From Puccinia triticina (lineage: Eukaryota > Basidiomycota > Pucciniomycetes > Pucciniales > Pucciniaceae), in NCBI RefSeq assembly GCF_026914185.1, contig NC_070565.1, positions 4,278,001 through 4,342,000 of the forward strand: a stretch of DNA of 64,000 nucleotides, given 5' to 3'. Made by a program: the position numbers and the translations under genes. Positions 33,694 through 44,601 of this stretch are shown piece by piece. The notes beneath the pieces were generated by a model, which had not been told where the DNA came from, ran no database searches, and saw only the letters and a program-made list of their open reading frames with translations. Numbering within the stretch: position 1 is the stretch's first letter; every line of letters starts with the position of its first letter.

Positions 33694-34422
33694 ATGGATT
33701 GATTTATAAGGAACCTAAACCTTGTTTGCTGGTGAATATTCCATCTCAATTGATCTTCATCAGCAAGTAAGGTTTAGTGCTTCCTTTGTAATTAGCAAAT
33801 CCAGACAATGGAAAGCCTGTCACATCTGGGAGCCTTGCAGTTGTGGATATAGCCCCCAAAAGTCTAGATTTTTTCAGGGAAATCTAGATTTGGGGGTTCC
33901 AGATCACTTCTGGGAGGTCTTCAGATCTTGCCAGGAAGTCATCCAGTAATTAGCTTGTTTTGGTTATGTGGGGGGAAAAGGATACCTTTCTCAAACAAAC
34001 CATATTTGATGAGGAAGATTCAAACCAGGGTAAAACACAAAAAGTGCTAAAAATAAGAGGAAGTAAACTTGTTGAAAGAAAAGAAAATCAAGCATGGCTA
34101 AAGTAAGAGTAAAGTAGACCTAGGATGTGGTTAGGAATGACACTACAGGAAATAACAAGGTAAGTTATAAAGAAACTGCAAACAAGAAGCACATTCACAA
34201 TCAGAAATCAAGCTTGGGAAAGCACTTCATTAAATACAAAAAACCTGTTAGCATGATGTGATTTTGTATTTCCCCCAAAGGTGGACCCCCCCAGGTAAAC
34301 CGTAAAACCACCCAGGTGCAGGTGGTTGGGGTGATGCTAGATTACCCCCTGCAACCCTGGGTGGCTGTTCAATAGGCAATGGGTAGGCTTGGAAGGGCTT
34401 GAGCCTGAGGAGCTCAATTGGA
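33694..34422. other. unassigned intergenic sequence
   Basis: No gene or repeat family recognised. Contains a short inverted pair CTAGATTTTTTCAGGGAAATC around 33865-33890. Confidence 0.35.
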
Positions 34423-34545
34423 TGGACTTGGGAGGCTACTTGGATGGGATTGAGATTTTTCTTGGGTGGGCTTGGGAGGTATCTTGGATGTGCTTGGCAG
34501 GTTGCCTGGATGGGCTTGGGAGTTTTCTTGGATGGGCCTGGGGGG
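34423..34545 (+). repeat. 22 bp minisatellite, degenerate
   Basis: About five imperfect units of GGGCTTGGGAGGTATCTTGGAT. The unit repeats at 22 bp with substitutions such as GTGCTTGGCAGGTTGCCTGGAT. Confidence 0.7.
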
Positions 34546-34880
34546 TTTACTCAGTTTTTCTTGGGCCTCAGTGCTCTGATGAGGCAAGTGAAACGTACCT
34601 ATGGGTCACCTGAATTGCAAAAAGGACAGAGCAACTGAGGAATTTGTAGCTTTCATTCTGCAATCAAAGTCTCAAAAAGAAATATTGGCTACCCAGGTGG
34701 ATCCCTTTGTAACCAGTTGGTATTTAAAGTGGGGTTTGGGAGAAGGCTGGCCCCCACCTGAACCCCATGTGTTCCATCCTTATTCTACCCTGCATTGCTA
34801 CCCCATTAGTGGTAAAACACTGGTCACATTAAACCAACTGAAGGCAAAAAACTACAATAAATTCTAAACACACTTAGAGC

Positions 34881-35197
34881 CTGACAGCAACACTGTAACA
34901 GATGTGATACAGGTATTGGGATTGTATCTGCAATGTATCAGTTTTTTCTGCTGATACATGTATCCTTATCCTATTGCCAAACCAATACAATACACAGAGA
35001 TGAACTCCAATACACACAGATAAATGATGTATCAGAGTGATTTTGATTGGATCAGCACGCAATCCAATACAAATACAGGTATCTGAATATCCAATACAAT
35101 ACATGATTGCCAAAAAACGTGTATTGTCCTATCTGATACAATACAGATGAATAAGTGATTCTGTATTGTATAGGATCTGTTACAGCGTTGCTGACAG
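34881..35197. mobile_element. 317 bp MITE-like inverted-repeat element
   Basis: Ends CTGACAGCAACACTGTAACA and its near-complement TGTTACAGCGTTGCTGACAG. Interior is full of GATACA/TGTATC words, so most of it can fold. The AT-rich sequence at 2260-2436 has similar words. Confidence 0.7.
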
Positions 35198-35431
35198 CAT
35201 TTTACTTTTTGGTGGGAACTGTTTTAGAATTGGCTTCACTCCTGAACCATTTGATTTATGAAGCCCTGGTGGTGCAGAAATTGAATTGGCTATCACAATT
35301 CTTACTCAGATTTATATTGTCTAATAAAGATGGAGAATTGACCCTCCAGCACATGTGGGGGGATGACAAGGCTGGATTCTGATGGTTCAAATGTCTATTT
35401 GAACTTGTGAAAAGTATGGTTTGAGTGAAGT

Positions 35432-35640
35432 TAGAGATGGCCCCAACAAACCCGTCGCGGGTACCTGCTATCCGCTGGCGGGTACCCGCCAGCGTGTGCG
35501 TGTTTGGGTGTGGATGCTGGATTTCTGGGAGAAAGCGAGCGGGTACCTGCTCTTGTTTGGGAAGGTGGAGGCTGCCACGACGACAGGAAGGACTGGGAAG
35601 GCCTTCCTTCCGGTCAAAGAGGTTCTGTAACCCCTTTGAC
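35432..35640. mobile_element. left part of a hAT-type MITE
   Basis: Starts TAGAGATGGCCCC and has CGGGTACC, GGTACCCGCC and GGGTACCTGC words. The other end is not visible. An inverted pair CCTTCCGGTCAAAGAGG ... CCTTTGACCAGAAGG at 35598-35649 may be the start of a palindromic array. Confidence 0.5.
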
Positions 35641-35649
35641 CAGAAGGAA

Positions 35650-37230
35650 TACAAGTTTGAGGTGATGACACACGTAATATGCAAGAGGTTGCAAACTAAG
35701 TGCATGTAACATTGGCATTGTGGTACGCTGCAACTGAGCAGACAATCTACTCTCAATAATGTCTTGTTCAAGTTATCTTTTTTTTTATTGAAAATGCAAG
35801 ACAAGGACAAGACACAGGAAATGCTAGAGCATATTTTCAGTAACAACTGTAAGGTGGATATCTGTAAGCCTAATGTGCTAGAAGGAAACAAGAATGAAAG
35901 AAAAAAATCCCAAAATACTTTCAAGCCAAACTTAGACACCTGCTCCATGAATAGAGTTTGGCAGGGACACCATGCAGATGCTATCCCATTTCTGCTGGAG
36001 GGCTTTGCCGCCAGCATCAGTCTGCACCAGTGGTATGAAGTTAGCTCTTTCACCCTAACTTAACCAATTCCGTTTTAAGATCAAGGGGGGGGCATCAAAG
36101 TAGGTTTGGGTCTGGCCAAAGAGTTTTCTCCACTTGAGCACAGCCGGCGCGTATGCATCATATGATCATTGGCAGTGTGCCTAGGCTGAGCAGAGGAGAA
36201 GAAATTCTCCTCCAATTTTCTCAGCCAGCTTGGAGTTTGGCTGGAGATACCGTCCTCAGGTCATCCTAGGCTGGCACTGTAATTGGTGGATGCTTTCTAT
36301 GGAATGGCTCAAGCTGGAGCAGAGCTAGGATGCGTTCTTTTTCCCATGGGCCTTTTGAGCAGCAGAAGAATGAATTGAACTGGATCAAGTTCCCTTCAAG
36401 AGTTCACTATGGAGAAAATGACCGGTGAGGAAACAGGTTCCCAATCATTTGGGAGCCAGAATTCGGTTGATGTGAAGAGATCAATGAGGCATGCAATATG
36501 AAAAGATTCTTGGAAGTAGCGTACAGCATGCATTTTGTGTAGATTTTCATACAAGTTGAGCAGGTGCTCAAGGACTGGGACAAGACTGAGTTGACGACTA
36601 TATGCACAAATGTAATACACACAACTATCTGGAACTTGAGTTTTCACAATTGGCTCTATGAAGTCCCTCAGGCTCCAACAAAAAAATCCAATTCAGAGCG
36701 GCTGATGTACATAGAACAAAGGTCTGTAGAAAAAGTGATGTCGTCAGATAGCACAATGCCAATATACCACTTTCATAGCATTGGCTTCATCAAAATCGGT
36801 AAAAAACTATTTTGTAAGCTTCAACGTGACACCGTCGAGATAGATGTTGATCACGTGTTGATTTCCTCAAATTATTGGTACAACCTGCTGCAAGGTAATG
36901 GTTCTAATGCTGGAGCACAAATGGTGGATATTCGATGATTTAGTGGCTACGATGAGTTACAACAACTTATTTACAACATCTGCTCCGAAAAACTAAAAAC
37001 TTGATCCTAGAGCTGAGAACAAATCCACAAAGGTTGCAGTGCTGGCGTTTTAAATGACAATAAATATTGAGTCCATAAACCAAGATGATTCTTGGGGAAA
37101 CATGACAGGATCAAATATTGGAAATGGGTTATTGGATGCTACCAACATGACAGACTGGCGTGAGATTGGATTCGGCATGCGTTATGCGGTGTATAGGAGT
37201 CAATGATAAAAGTCGAGATTGAATCCAGGG
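35650..37230. other. unassigned intergenic sequence
   Basis: No convincing gene. A plus-strand frame at 36564-36938 (124 codons) has no recognisable motif. Possible retroelement remains; nothing diagnostic. Confidence 0.35.
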
Positions 37231-38958
37231 TTAGTCGGATGGTGAGGGCCACGACCAATTCAAGAATCCGGACTTTTTCAACGTATCCTTCACTGCAGCT
37301 TGAGCGGAGGAGACACGAGTAGTATCTTTGGGGTTCTGGATTTCTTCGAGGACGTCTAAGGCTGTCTTGACTTCCTCGACAGATGAGAACCCAATGACGG
37401 TATGGGGGAAATACATCGAGTAAAGAAGTGAGAGATGTTCGATGGATAGCTGATACTCTGTTTGAATAGTTTTAGTAACGTCCTTGATTGCTTGGCGAAG
37501 AGTTTGGGGAGCTGGATGCCAATCTTGAGGGCCTCGGGAGGTCAGTAAACCATTCCCAAGTGGAGAGGCTGAGATGATTTGAACGACTCCAGAATCTTGG
37601 AAGTAAGGGAGATAGCTGTCTAAGGCGCTGTTTTGAAGAGTCAGACACGAATATGACATCACTAGATCCAACGGACAATCAAGTTGGGCAACGATGAGAT
37701 GCGACATTCTCAACAAAGTCGCAAGCGGGTAACCTGTTTAAAATCCCGAAACTTTACATGAGCCGTTTTTTCACACTTATCTGTTCAATCGGATTTGGCG
37801 CACCACTGATTCCTACCCTACGTATCAAACCTTCCTTTTTGAGTTGGAATAACGTCTTGACTGCAAGTACCACGGTATCGTCACCAGGACCGTAGCTCTG
37901 GGTATATTTCTCAGTCACCGGCGCGGGATCCAGCTGAGCATCTTGACTATCAGAACATGATCCACAGTGGCCACCCTTATTGAAGCCATCAGGATCTTCT
38001 GCCACGTATTCGACATCATGAAGGTAAACCGCGTCCAAATAATCGGTACCCTGAGGAATAAAGGCTGCTCAGCATCCCAGATGATCCCAAGGGAAACGAG
38101 GGAAGGGGCGTGTTTACCATCAAGGTGCAGCTTTCTTCGACCGAGCGTCTGATTCGTTCGGGCGAGTAATCAAAATCCTTGGGGCCATATCTTCCGCACT
38201 TGGTCAAAAGATGATATGAGCTGCAATGACGAGGTAACACGAATCGATATATATCAAGAAGAGCCAGAGGGGTCCAATCAATTGTGTGTGATCACTTCGA
38301 TGAGCTACATGAGATAGTAAAAAAAACGAACCTTCGAGGAAATCCGGCACGGAACTCGGGCTTGGAAGTGATCTGACCAATGATTGATTGACTGTTGCTG
38401 TGAACAGTGTGGAACAGAACAAGCGACGTGTAGTTAGTAAACTAGATATGTGTGCGCATCTATGTAGCGATTGGAATCCGAGTATGAATTACCCGTAATA
38501 GGGCGCGGTGTCGACGGCATTGATTCCGTTGCGAAGTGCAAATAGCAGGGTCGACTCCGGCGTATTTCTTTTCAAGTCATCATCCGAGTTGTAGATGTTC
38601 GACTGTTCGAGGACGGGTTTATGATCAATCAGTTCGTTTACGCATATACCCTGCAGATCCTGGGATTACCCGGGCGCATTCAAAGCGATGGTTGATAGGT
38701 GCGGACCGGTAATCCTTGGTGCTCCACTTCAACCCGGTTTGCCGATCGGATATTTAAAAAGAGAGAAGCATATGTATCGTTTACTCACAAAGGTGGCTCC
38801 CCCTAGGATGATAGGCGAGAGTGCGAGTGGCGGGTCACTCGACTAAAGAACCCCATCGAATTTGAAAGAGTAAAACTATCAACAGCTTGGGAGTGGAGCA
38901 TCAAGAGAAAAGGCTGCGAACTCACCTTTCGGATCTTGCTCGACTCTTGAGATGCCAT
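37231..38958 (-). CDS. aldo/keto reductase, D-arabinose dehydrogenase (ARA2) type, 387 aa
   Basis: An NAD(P)-dependent oxidoreductase of the aldo/keto reductase superfamily, closest in its motifs to fungal NAD-dependent D-arabinose 1-dehydrogenase (Ara2), which oxidises D-arabinose on the way to erythroascorbate. Seven minus-strand exons join in frame: 38958-38926, 38842-38789, 38650-38493, 38397-38332, 38220-38118, 38050-37804 and 37733-37231. Introns are 67-138 bp. The catalytic tetrad is visible: D and Y in GINAVDTAPYYG, K in YHLLTKCGRYG and H in DAVYLHDVEY. Further family landmarks are SPIILGGATF at the N-terminus, GLIRRVGISGYPLATLLR, PLDLVMSYSCLTLQN, SASPLGNGLLT and the C-terminal VIGFSSVEEVK cofactor region. 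The exact substrate is inferred from resemblance. A 40-residue linker rich in Gly/Ser/Asp (KGGHCGSCSDSQDAQLDP) lengthens it against the yeast enzyme. No defects. Confidence 0.92.
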
Positions 38959-39151
38959 TTGACCGACTTGGTGGTATTTTATAAGTTTCAGCTCGCAAGT
39001 GGTTTGCGAGAGAGCTCTTGTCCACCGCCTGGCCTTCCGGCCGGCAGATAATTTCACTATTTTGTCCCCTCAGCGTGAGATATCTCCGATACGGACTTTG
39101 CCTTCGCCATCACAAGCCTGCAAGTTGCAACAACACAACTGAACTATGTAA

Positions 39152-40053
39152 GGGCCTGTACCATAGCGGTCCAGAAAACTGTTTTCCGCCCGGAAAACAA
39201 GTTTCTTTGAGAAAAACAGTTTTCACCAAAAAACATGTACCACAACACATGTTTTTGAGGAGAACCGAATGTTGTTTTTCTTTCAAAACGATCGATTTCC
39301 AGAAACAGGCATGACCCTGTTTCTTCACCCGATTTCCGGTCTCGCCGCTCATCATTGCCCATCACTGGCGGTCAGCTCATGGAAATGCAAAATATCGATC
39401 CTGCAGTCCTCATGGACACCCCACCACCCACCGTACCATCCAGCATGCCTGCAACAAAGCCACTACCGCCAACGAAAACTGCTCCCAAGAAACCTAAAAA
39501 AAAAGCCAAGGACGACCAAAACGACGACGATGACGATGTTGAATCCAAATCACCACCCCACATCTGGACAAACAACGAACGGTCGGCCCTGCTGGAGCTT
39601 ATAGCAACACAATATGCTGCTGGAAGACCTCATCCAGTAGGAATCGAGTGTATCGAGCTTGCCCTTCATCGCCATAATACGCCTCGTAGGTATTCCACAG
39701 ACTCCCGAGGTACTTGCAAGCTACTCCGGCGGCGGCTAGTGTAATCAAGATGTGATCCATTTCCATAATTGCTGCTCCGGCAGCAGCCAGGGCAGCAACA
39801 ATCTGGTTATTGATCATTGTTTCAGAAGTGCTGGATGGCCGGGGTGATTTGTGTGGTGCCTTGATGGGATCGGGTGGCTGTTGGTGTCTTGATGGGTGGA
39901 CGAGTTTGTCTGGATGTTTGATCAGGTCGAGAGAGGGAGTCTGTGGTACGCGTTTATCAACAGGCTGTTTTGCGGTTCCGAAAAACACAATATCAAAAAA
40001 AAGGAACTTGTTTTTTGTGCGAGCAAAAAACAAATTTCCTATGGTACAGGCCC
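39152..40053. mobile_element. 902 bp Harbinger-like element, TSD TAA
   Basis: Ends GGGCCTGTACCATAG and CTATGGTACAGGCCC with TAA on both sides (39149-39151, 40054-40056). Behind the left end are GAAAACTGTTTTC and AACATGTACCACAACACATG inverted words. Plus-strand 39355-39600 encodes a Myb/SANT-like fragment (separate entry). Minus-strand 39990-39600 encodes a second frame that meets it, so it looks like a deletion derivative of a two-gene element. Confidence 0.85.
39355..39744 (+). pseudogene. Myb/SANT-like gene fragment inside the Harbinger-like element
   Basis: Starts MPITGGQLMEMQNIDPA, continues with a Pro/Lys-rich and Asp-rich linker (PKKPKKKAKDDQ, DDDDD) and then HIWTNNERSALLELIATQYA. This last piece resembles the first helix of the Myb/SANT-like DNA-binding domains that Harbinger elements encode next to their transposase. 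After about residue 85 the frame crosses into sequence that is coding-like only on the opposite strand (minus: QIVAALAAAGAAIMEMDHIL ... NTYEAYYGDEGQARYTRFLL). I infer that a central deletion fused the 5' parts of two convergent genes. The second is not identified; a transposase N-terminus is possible. Confidence 0.5.
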
Positions 40054-40068
40054 TAATACAGTTGGGCC

Positions 40069-40427
40069 AGGACCCTGGAAACCCCCTATAAATGGGCGGC
40101 ATGTAAATTCCTGAATTTTGCCCAAATTCATACATCGGGGGGCACCGGGGAATGGTTTTTTTTGGCTGATTCATACATTTTCATGCGTACGCTTGAGCTT
40201 AAATCCGACCGGGGGTCCCAAAAAACCCAATTTTAAGCGGGGATTTGCGGGTTTTGGCCAACTTACCTGAATTTCATTGAAAATTCATACATTTATTTGG
40301 TGTTTCATGCGTACCCTTTTGGGTTTCAAAGCCAAATCATACCATTTTCATGCGTACCATTTTGCACAAAAATGCAAAAATTCATACATTTTCATGCCGC
40401 TCATTTATCGGGGGTTTCCAGGGTCCT
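40069..40427. mobile_element. 359 bp hAT-type MITE, TSD GTTGGGCC
   Basis: Inverted ends AGGACCCTGGAAACCCCC and GGGGGTTTCCAGGGTCCT. The 8 bp sequence GTTGGGCC occurs at 40061-40068 and 40428-40435. Interior has many ATTCATACATTTTCATGCG words. Inserted 13 bp from the Harbinger-like element. The 8 bp duplication fits hAT, although the ends differ from the TAGAGATGGC family. Confidence 0.88.
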
Positions 40428-40652
40428 GTTGGGCCGCAACCTGCCGCAACGGCTGGTGCACTCGGCCAAAGCATCACAGACTCAGCTAAACCTTACTGCC
40501 CACTGCAAAAGAAACGGGATGGTCTGAATTGATGGCACTGTCAATTTTGATAAAGCGTCCAAGCAAGAAATCAGAGGTGCCTTGAGAAGATGCCCTCGAA
40601 GAATCGTTATGTGTGAGATATTTATGTAAAATAGATTGATTACAATTGTATG

Positions 40653-42162
40653 TCATTTTTCAAAGCTGTATAGAGCGCTTCGGAAATGATCAAGAGCCAA
40701 GCGGGTCTGTTGTCTTAATTCAAGAAACCAAGTTTTGAACATATTTCCAGAGAGAGGAAGATCATCATCTTGAGGAGTTAAGGGATGAAGATAACAGCAT
40801 AATAGGATCATAGAGGAATCAAAACACCTCGAGATTTCGCCGTGCAAATTTCTGAGATCATTCGCGCTGTCCATATCAGCATTAGAATCGTACATGTAAA
40901 ACAAGGTGTTCATAAGATTTGAAATGCTGCAAGCGAGTCCGCCAATTTCATCATCCATCGCATTGATCTCAGTCGAACTCATTGTAGTACCAATTGTAAA
41001 TGGTGGTTTACTTGTGCGAGCGTTCGATAGCTTGTTGAAGAATATTCGAAGCAATTTCATAAGTGGTATAGTCGATCTGGAGAGTCTGATGAATCGTGGC
41101 GTGAACGAGAACTCGACGGATAGACCAGGTGAAAGGCTAGAGCTGGATTGAGTACTTTCATGCTCGCTAGAAGGATTAGAGTGAGACTGAGTGTCCTCGT
41201 GCTCATCCAAAGATTCAGTTCCAGCTTGATCGGTCTCCGAAGATTCATTTTCATCTGATTCGTCTTCAGATGTGGACCAAGGGTTTTCGTACGATTCGCC
41301 GCTGAATCCACCACACCATGGCCCTACTCGTCTTTTTGGATCTATTTGAGCGGTAAGCCGTCCCAGAGTGTATCCAAGATCTTCTGCCTCACTGTGGCAT
41401 CTAGCTTGGAGAATACTGAAGTCAGATTGCGCGGACCATTTGATTATACTGTTGATTTCATCGGAGGATAGGGCTGTTCCTTTGATCACATTCTTTCCGA
41501 GAGCAATCAGATCCGGTTGATTGCGCAAGCTGATCGGAGGGTTCTTTGAATAGGTTACGAATGCTCGCATGAGTGTGCTACATCTGTGGAATAGTTGCGA
41601 GACATGACCACGCATCAAGTCATTGGTTTTGTCAATGATCCGGCTGACTCTGTATTTTTTCAGACCACCATAATTATGATCATAGTTCTCGGGTGTGTGC
41701 AATGGATTGACAGCGATAGGGGCAACGGAGCGCAGGAAATTATTGATTTGATCGGAGGTGTGGCTGAGTCGGGATGTGATCTCGAGGGTATCAAGAAGTT
41801 TTGGAGTTGGGGTTTTTGGTAGATCGGCTATGTCTAGTGATTTCAACAGATCTTCGAGTTGCTGTTTTAATGCAGGTAGGAAGGACGTTTGGAATTGAAC
41901 GAGGTGCGCTTTTTGAGTGTCTAGTTGGTTGATCGAGAGTACTTCTTTCCTGGCAAATCTCCAGTTATCATCAACATATTCCTCTTCGTCAACGTCCCAG
42001 GGTGGTTCTCGCGAGGCAGCCCTGAGGTCGATGCGGTTGTATTTCTTGACCAAGTTACCCAGCGCCTGGTTAATGAGACCTGAAAAGGGGTGTGTAACAA
42101 TGTTGGGTGGAACACAGTGAGGTACCAGTGGTTTCCTCTGGGTTAGCTTCTTGCTCCAACAT
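40653..42162 (-). CDS. hypothetical protein, 487 aa, with a diverged paralogue next door
   Basis: Two exons on the minus strand: 42162-42126 and 42079-40653 (46 bp intron, phase 1). The start MLEQEANPEETT was chosen because it joins in frame to GLINQALGNLVKKYNRIDLR. I recognise no named domain. The protein is mostly helical in appearance, without signal peptide or membrane segments. A Ser/Glu/Asp-rich acidic stretch at about 285-330 (STSEDESDENESSETDQ) separates two halves. The second half contains IPLMKLLRIFFNKL and DDLPLSGNMFKTWFLELRQQ. The neighbour at 42699-43949 on the other strand shares both halves, for example INSIIKWSAQSDFSIL against IDSVIKWSQQSDFAIL, but lacks the acidic insert. The two genes are head-to-head, 536 bp apart, so they probably arose by inverted duplication. 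I believe it belongs to a family expanded in rusts, but cannot name a function. Confidence 0.75.
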
Positions 42163-42209
42163 CGCTTCGTTTGATTGGCAATACGAGTGCTTGCCGAGAA
42201 CGAGAAATG

Positions 42210-42360
42210 GGCCTAAATTGACTCTTGTTTGGATGAATGATGCCCAAAAGAACGTCGCAGCTAGAATACATGGGTGTTTTTGCCTGACATCCCATGCGAC
42301 ATCTTATAAGGTCCGCCAGCACTTGGTCAGATGTCACATGAATCCAAACCAAGCGAGGCC
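42210..42360. mobile_element. decayed Tourist-like MITE in the divergent promoter region
   Basis: Interior CCTGACATCCCATGCGACATC, GGTCCGCCA, CTTGGTCAGATGTCAC closely matches the element at 33549-33690. Ends are degraded (GGGCCTAAATTGACTC..., ...CCAAACCAAGCGAGGCC). Confidence 0.6.
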
Positions 42361-42698
42361 TTTATTTTTGAATCAACCGATCTTTGCGTGTCATGGGCCG
42401 CGTGCAACTCGCGGCGCTCTCTCTTCCCGCGTTGGCATCCGAGACTGGACAGCCGACACTGGGGAAAAGACAAGTCTACTCCGTCCCAACAAGTTGTTAG
42501 CGCCGGGGGAGTTTCTTTCACTTCATCCAGGTCAGCGAAATTTCTCCGCCGATTTCGGTAGCATTACCGGCGACTGTGTACTCCAGTTAGTGGCTCATAT
42601 CATAGCTTTTGTCCGTGTTTGATTCCTACAAACGCAGCGCAAGCCTTCTCCCTTCGACAGACCACATCACCCTACAGGGGTTGAACGCGTGACCCACG

Positions 42699-43949
42699 AT
42701 GTCGGATTCGGAATCATATTCCTCTACAGATTCGGAATCAGACTCATTTACAGATTCGGAATCAGACTCCTTCACAGACGTGAGACGTGGTTAGTTCGCA
42801 TTTTAGACATAAACATTTCGAGCGACTTCCCATCGATGGATGCCGAGAAACTGATGCTGATTGACTTTCTGGTGTTCATCAGAGATCATGGCTCAAATAG
42901 ATATAATCGACTTTCGACTTGATTTTCCACCCTGTTGCCACGAGAAAGTTGACCTATCCCCCGAAAAAATGGATGAGCTCTTGAATGGATCAGTCCATTC
43001 AGGGCTTCTACTTTCAGTGAAAGACCACCTCAGATCTCTCTGTTTATCACTCCGCCTACTCGACAAGAAAAGATGTCCAACACCAGACTTCGACTGGATT
43101 CTGAGAACTGTCTTAAGTCTCAAGGAAATTTTGGAAACTCTGGATCAAACCCTCGGTTATATCGAACCTGAAGATCTTACTGATTCAATGAGCAAGCGCG
43201 CCGATCGGAAACACTTCAAATATTCCCGATTGCATAACATAATCTGTGCATTGTTGGCATACGAGTTGCGGAATCTAATTCAGTCATACGGGGGAGCTAT
43301 CGAAAATTACGACCCATCCAGTTTCCCCCCAGAAAACCTACATGAAGACTATTGGCCTGAGCTTCCTAGACTATCTCGGGAATTCGCTCATTGTGGCAAT
43401 TTAATTGATAGCGTAATCAAATGGTCCCAACAATCCGATTTTGCTATTCTCCGAAAAGCCTGGTTAGACACAGAAGAATCACTCAACAAGAGGCTAGAAG
43501 CCACAACTAGCTTGATCAAATTCGGCCGATGGCCTGATTAGCTCAAAAAATCCCTGGGGCCGTTTGTCAAATTAATACGAATATTTCTGAAGCAATTATT
43601 GAGAATAACCACAAACAACTACCCTATTAAGCTGGATCCAGAAATGGATTGCGAGACACTCAACCTGTTAGACAGACTGCCTGATTCGCTGCTTAAAATC
43701 CATCCGTTTAACCGGCACAACGACCATTGTCTGACACGTATCGTTTTCCCCTATAGGACTTGTCCTCCACTTCCCTAATCCTTCGAAAACATAGAATCCA
43801 ATTTACTCGTTCTGACGTCTCATGTGATCCCGAGAGATCACATGATCAATCATTCAGCAACAAAGGACGACTTCCATGCTTGGTGTTCCAATTTTAAAAA
43901 TCTGTGGGATAAGGCTGCCGATGATTACCTGATTGCTTCGCCTCTATGA
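42699..43949 (+). pseudogene. paralogue of the 487-aa protein with an in-frame TAG
   Basis: Exons 42699-42779, 42885-43737 and 43795-43949 give a frame of 363 codons including one internal stop. Exon 1 starts MSDSESYSSTDSESDSFTDS, made of an ACAGATTCGGAATCAGACTC-type DNA repeat. The last intron is 57 bp and contains a good branch site (CTAAT). Homology to the minus-strand neighbour runs through VIKWSQQSDFAIL, then directly across TAG at 43539-43541 into LKKSLGPFVKLIRIFLKQLL (neighbour: IPLMKLLRIFFNKL), and on to KDDFHAWCSNFKNLWDKAAD. The stop is consistent with CAG to TAG. Everything after it is still clean, so the lesion is recent, or the codon is read through, or a sequencing error. Truncated product would be about 245 residues. 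An alternative start is at 42888. Confidence 0.68.
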
Positions 43950-44601
43950 TAAGATTCATCGCAGTCTGCTTGAGTTGGAGTATTTATGCCTATTGCCAAT
44001 CTTCTCAAATAACATTCTGTAAAAGCAAACCATAATAGTAATACCCACTACGATCTACTAGGTGCTTAGAGAGTTATGGGCCCTGTCTTCTTCGACAACT
44101 TGTGTGGCAAGAAAAGTCTTGTTCAGATACTTGTAGGCTACAATCTACATAGCTCGGTCCCTCTGGGGACACCGACCGGCAGAGGTCCCCTGAGCAGCTC
44201 CCAACAGCTACACCACATAGCTGCTGCTAGTACTAGCAGTCGGGCACAAGTAGAGCGATATTTTTACTTTTGCGCGCCACCCATTGCATGTTTTATCCGC
44301 GTGATTTGAGTGAGCGTTTCGCTCAGTTTCAGTTTCAGTCGAAGGAAACACAGTAAATAAATTACAAGTAATCAAACAAGATTGAGTGAAATGAGATAAG
44401 CGTAGATATGGAAATGACTTCGCTTCCTCGTCTTTGGAAAAGGTACGCACACAGCTTTTTATTAGAGACAAAGAACATGGAATCTGATGGCTGCAGGATG
44501 CAAAAAGAGGAATGTAGGGCTGCAAATTATAATCACATTTTATAGTTCAGAATTATAGTAGCCTGTGATGAGGTCGCAAGTTTGAAATCATAACAGTGGG
44601 T
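43950..44601. other. intergenic, no feature seen
   Basis: Includes the 3' ends of the two convergent neighbouring genes. No repeat or further coding region recognised. Confidence 0.4.

Noticed and set aside
35256..36053. 265-codon minus-strand frame
   Set aside because: Crosses a hAT-MITE fragment (35432-35640), has no coherent domain, and looks like chance translation.
43738..43794. Second in-frame stop (TAA) in the plus-strand paralogue
   Set aside because: Falls inside a 57 bp segment with GTATCG donor, CTAAT branch site and ATAG acceptor that keeps frame when removed, so it is intronic.
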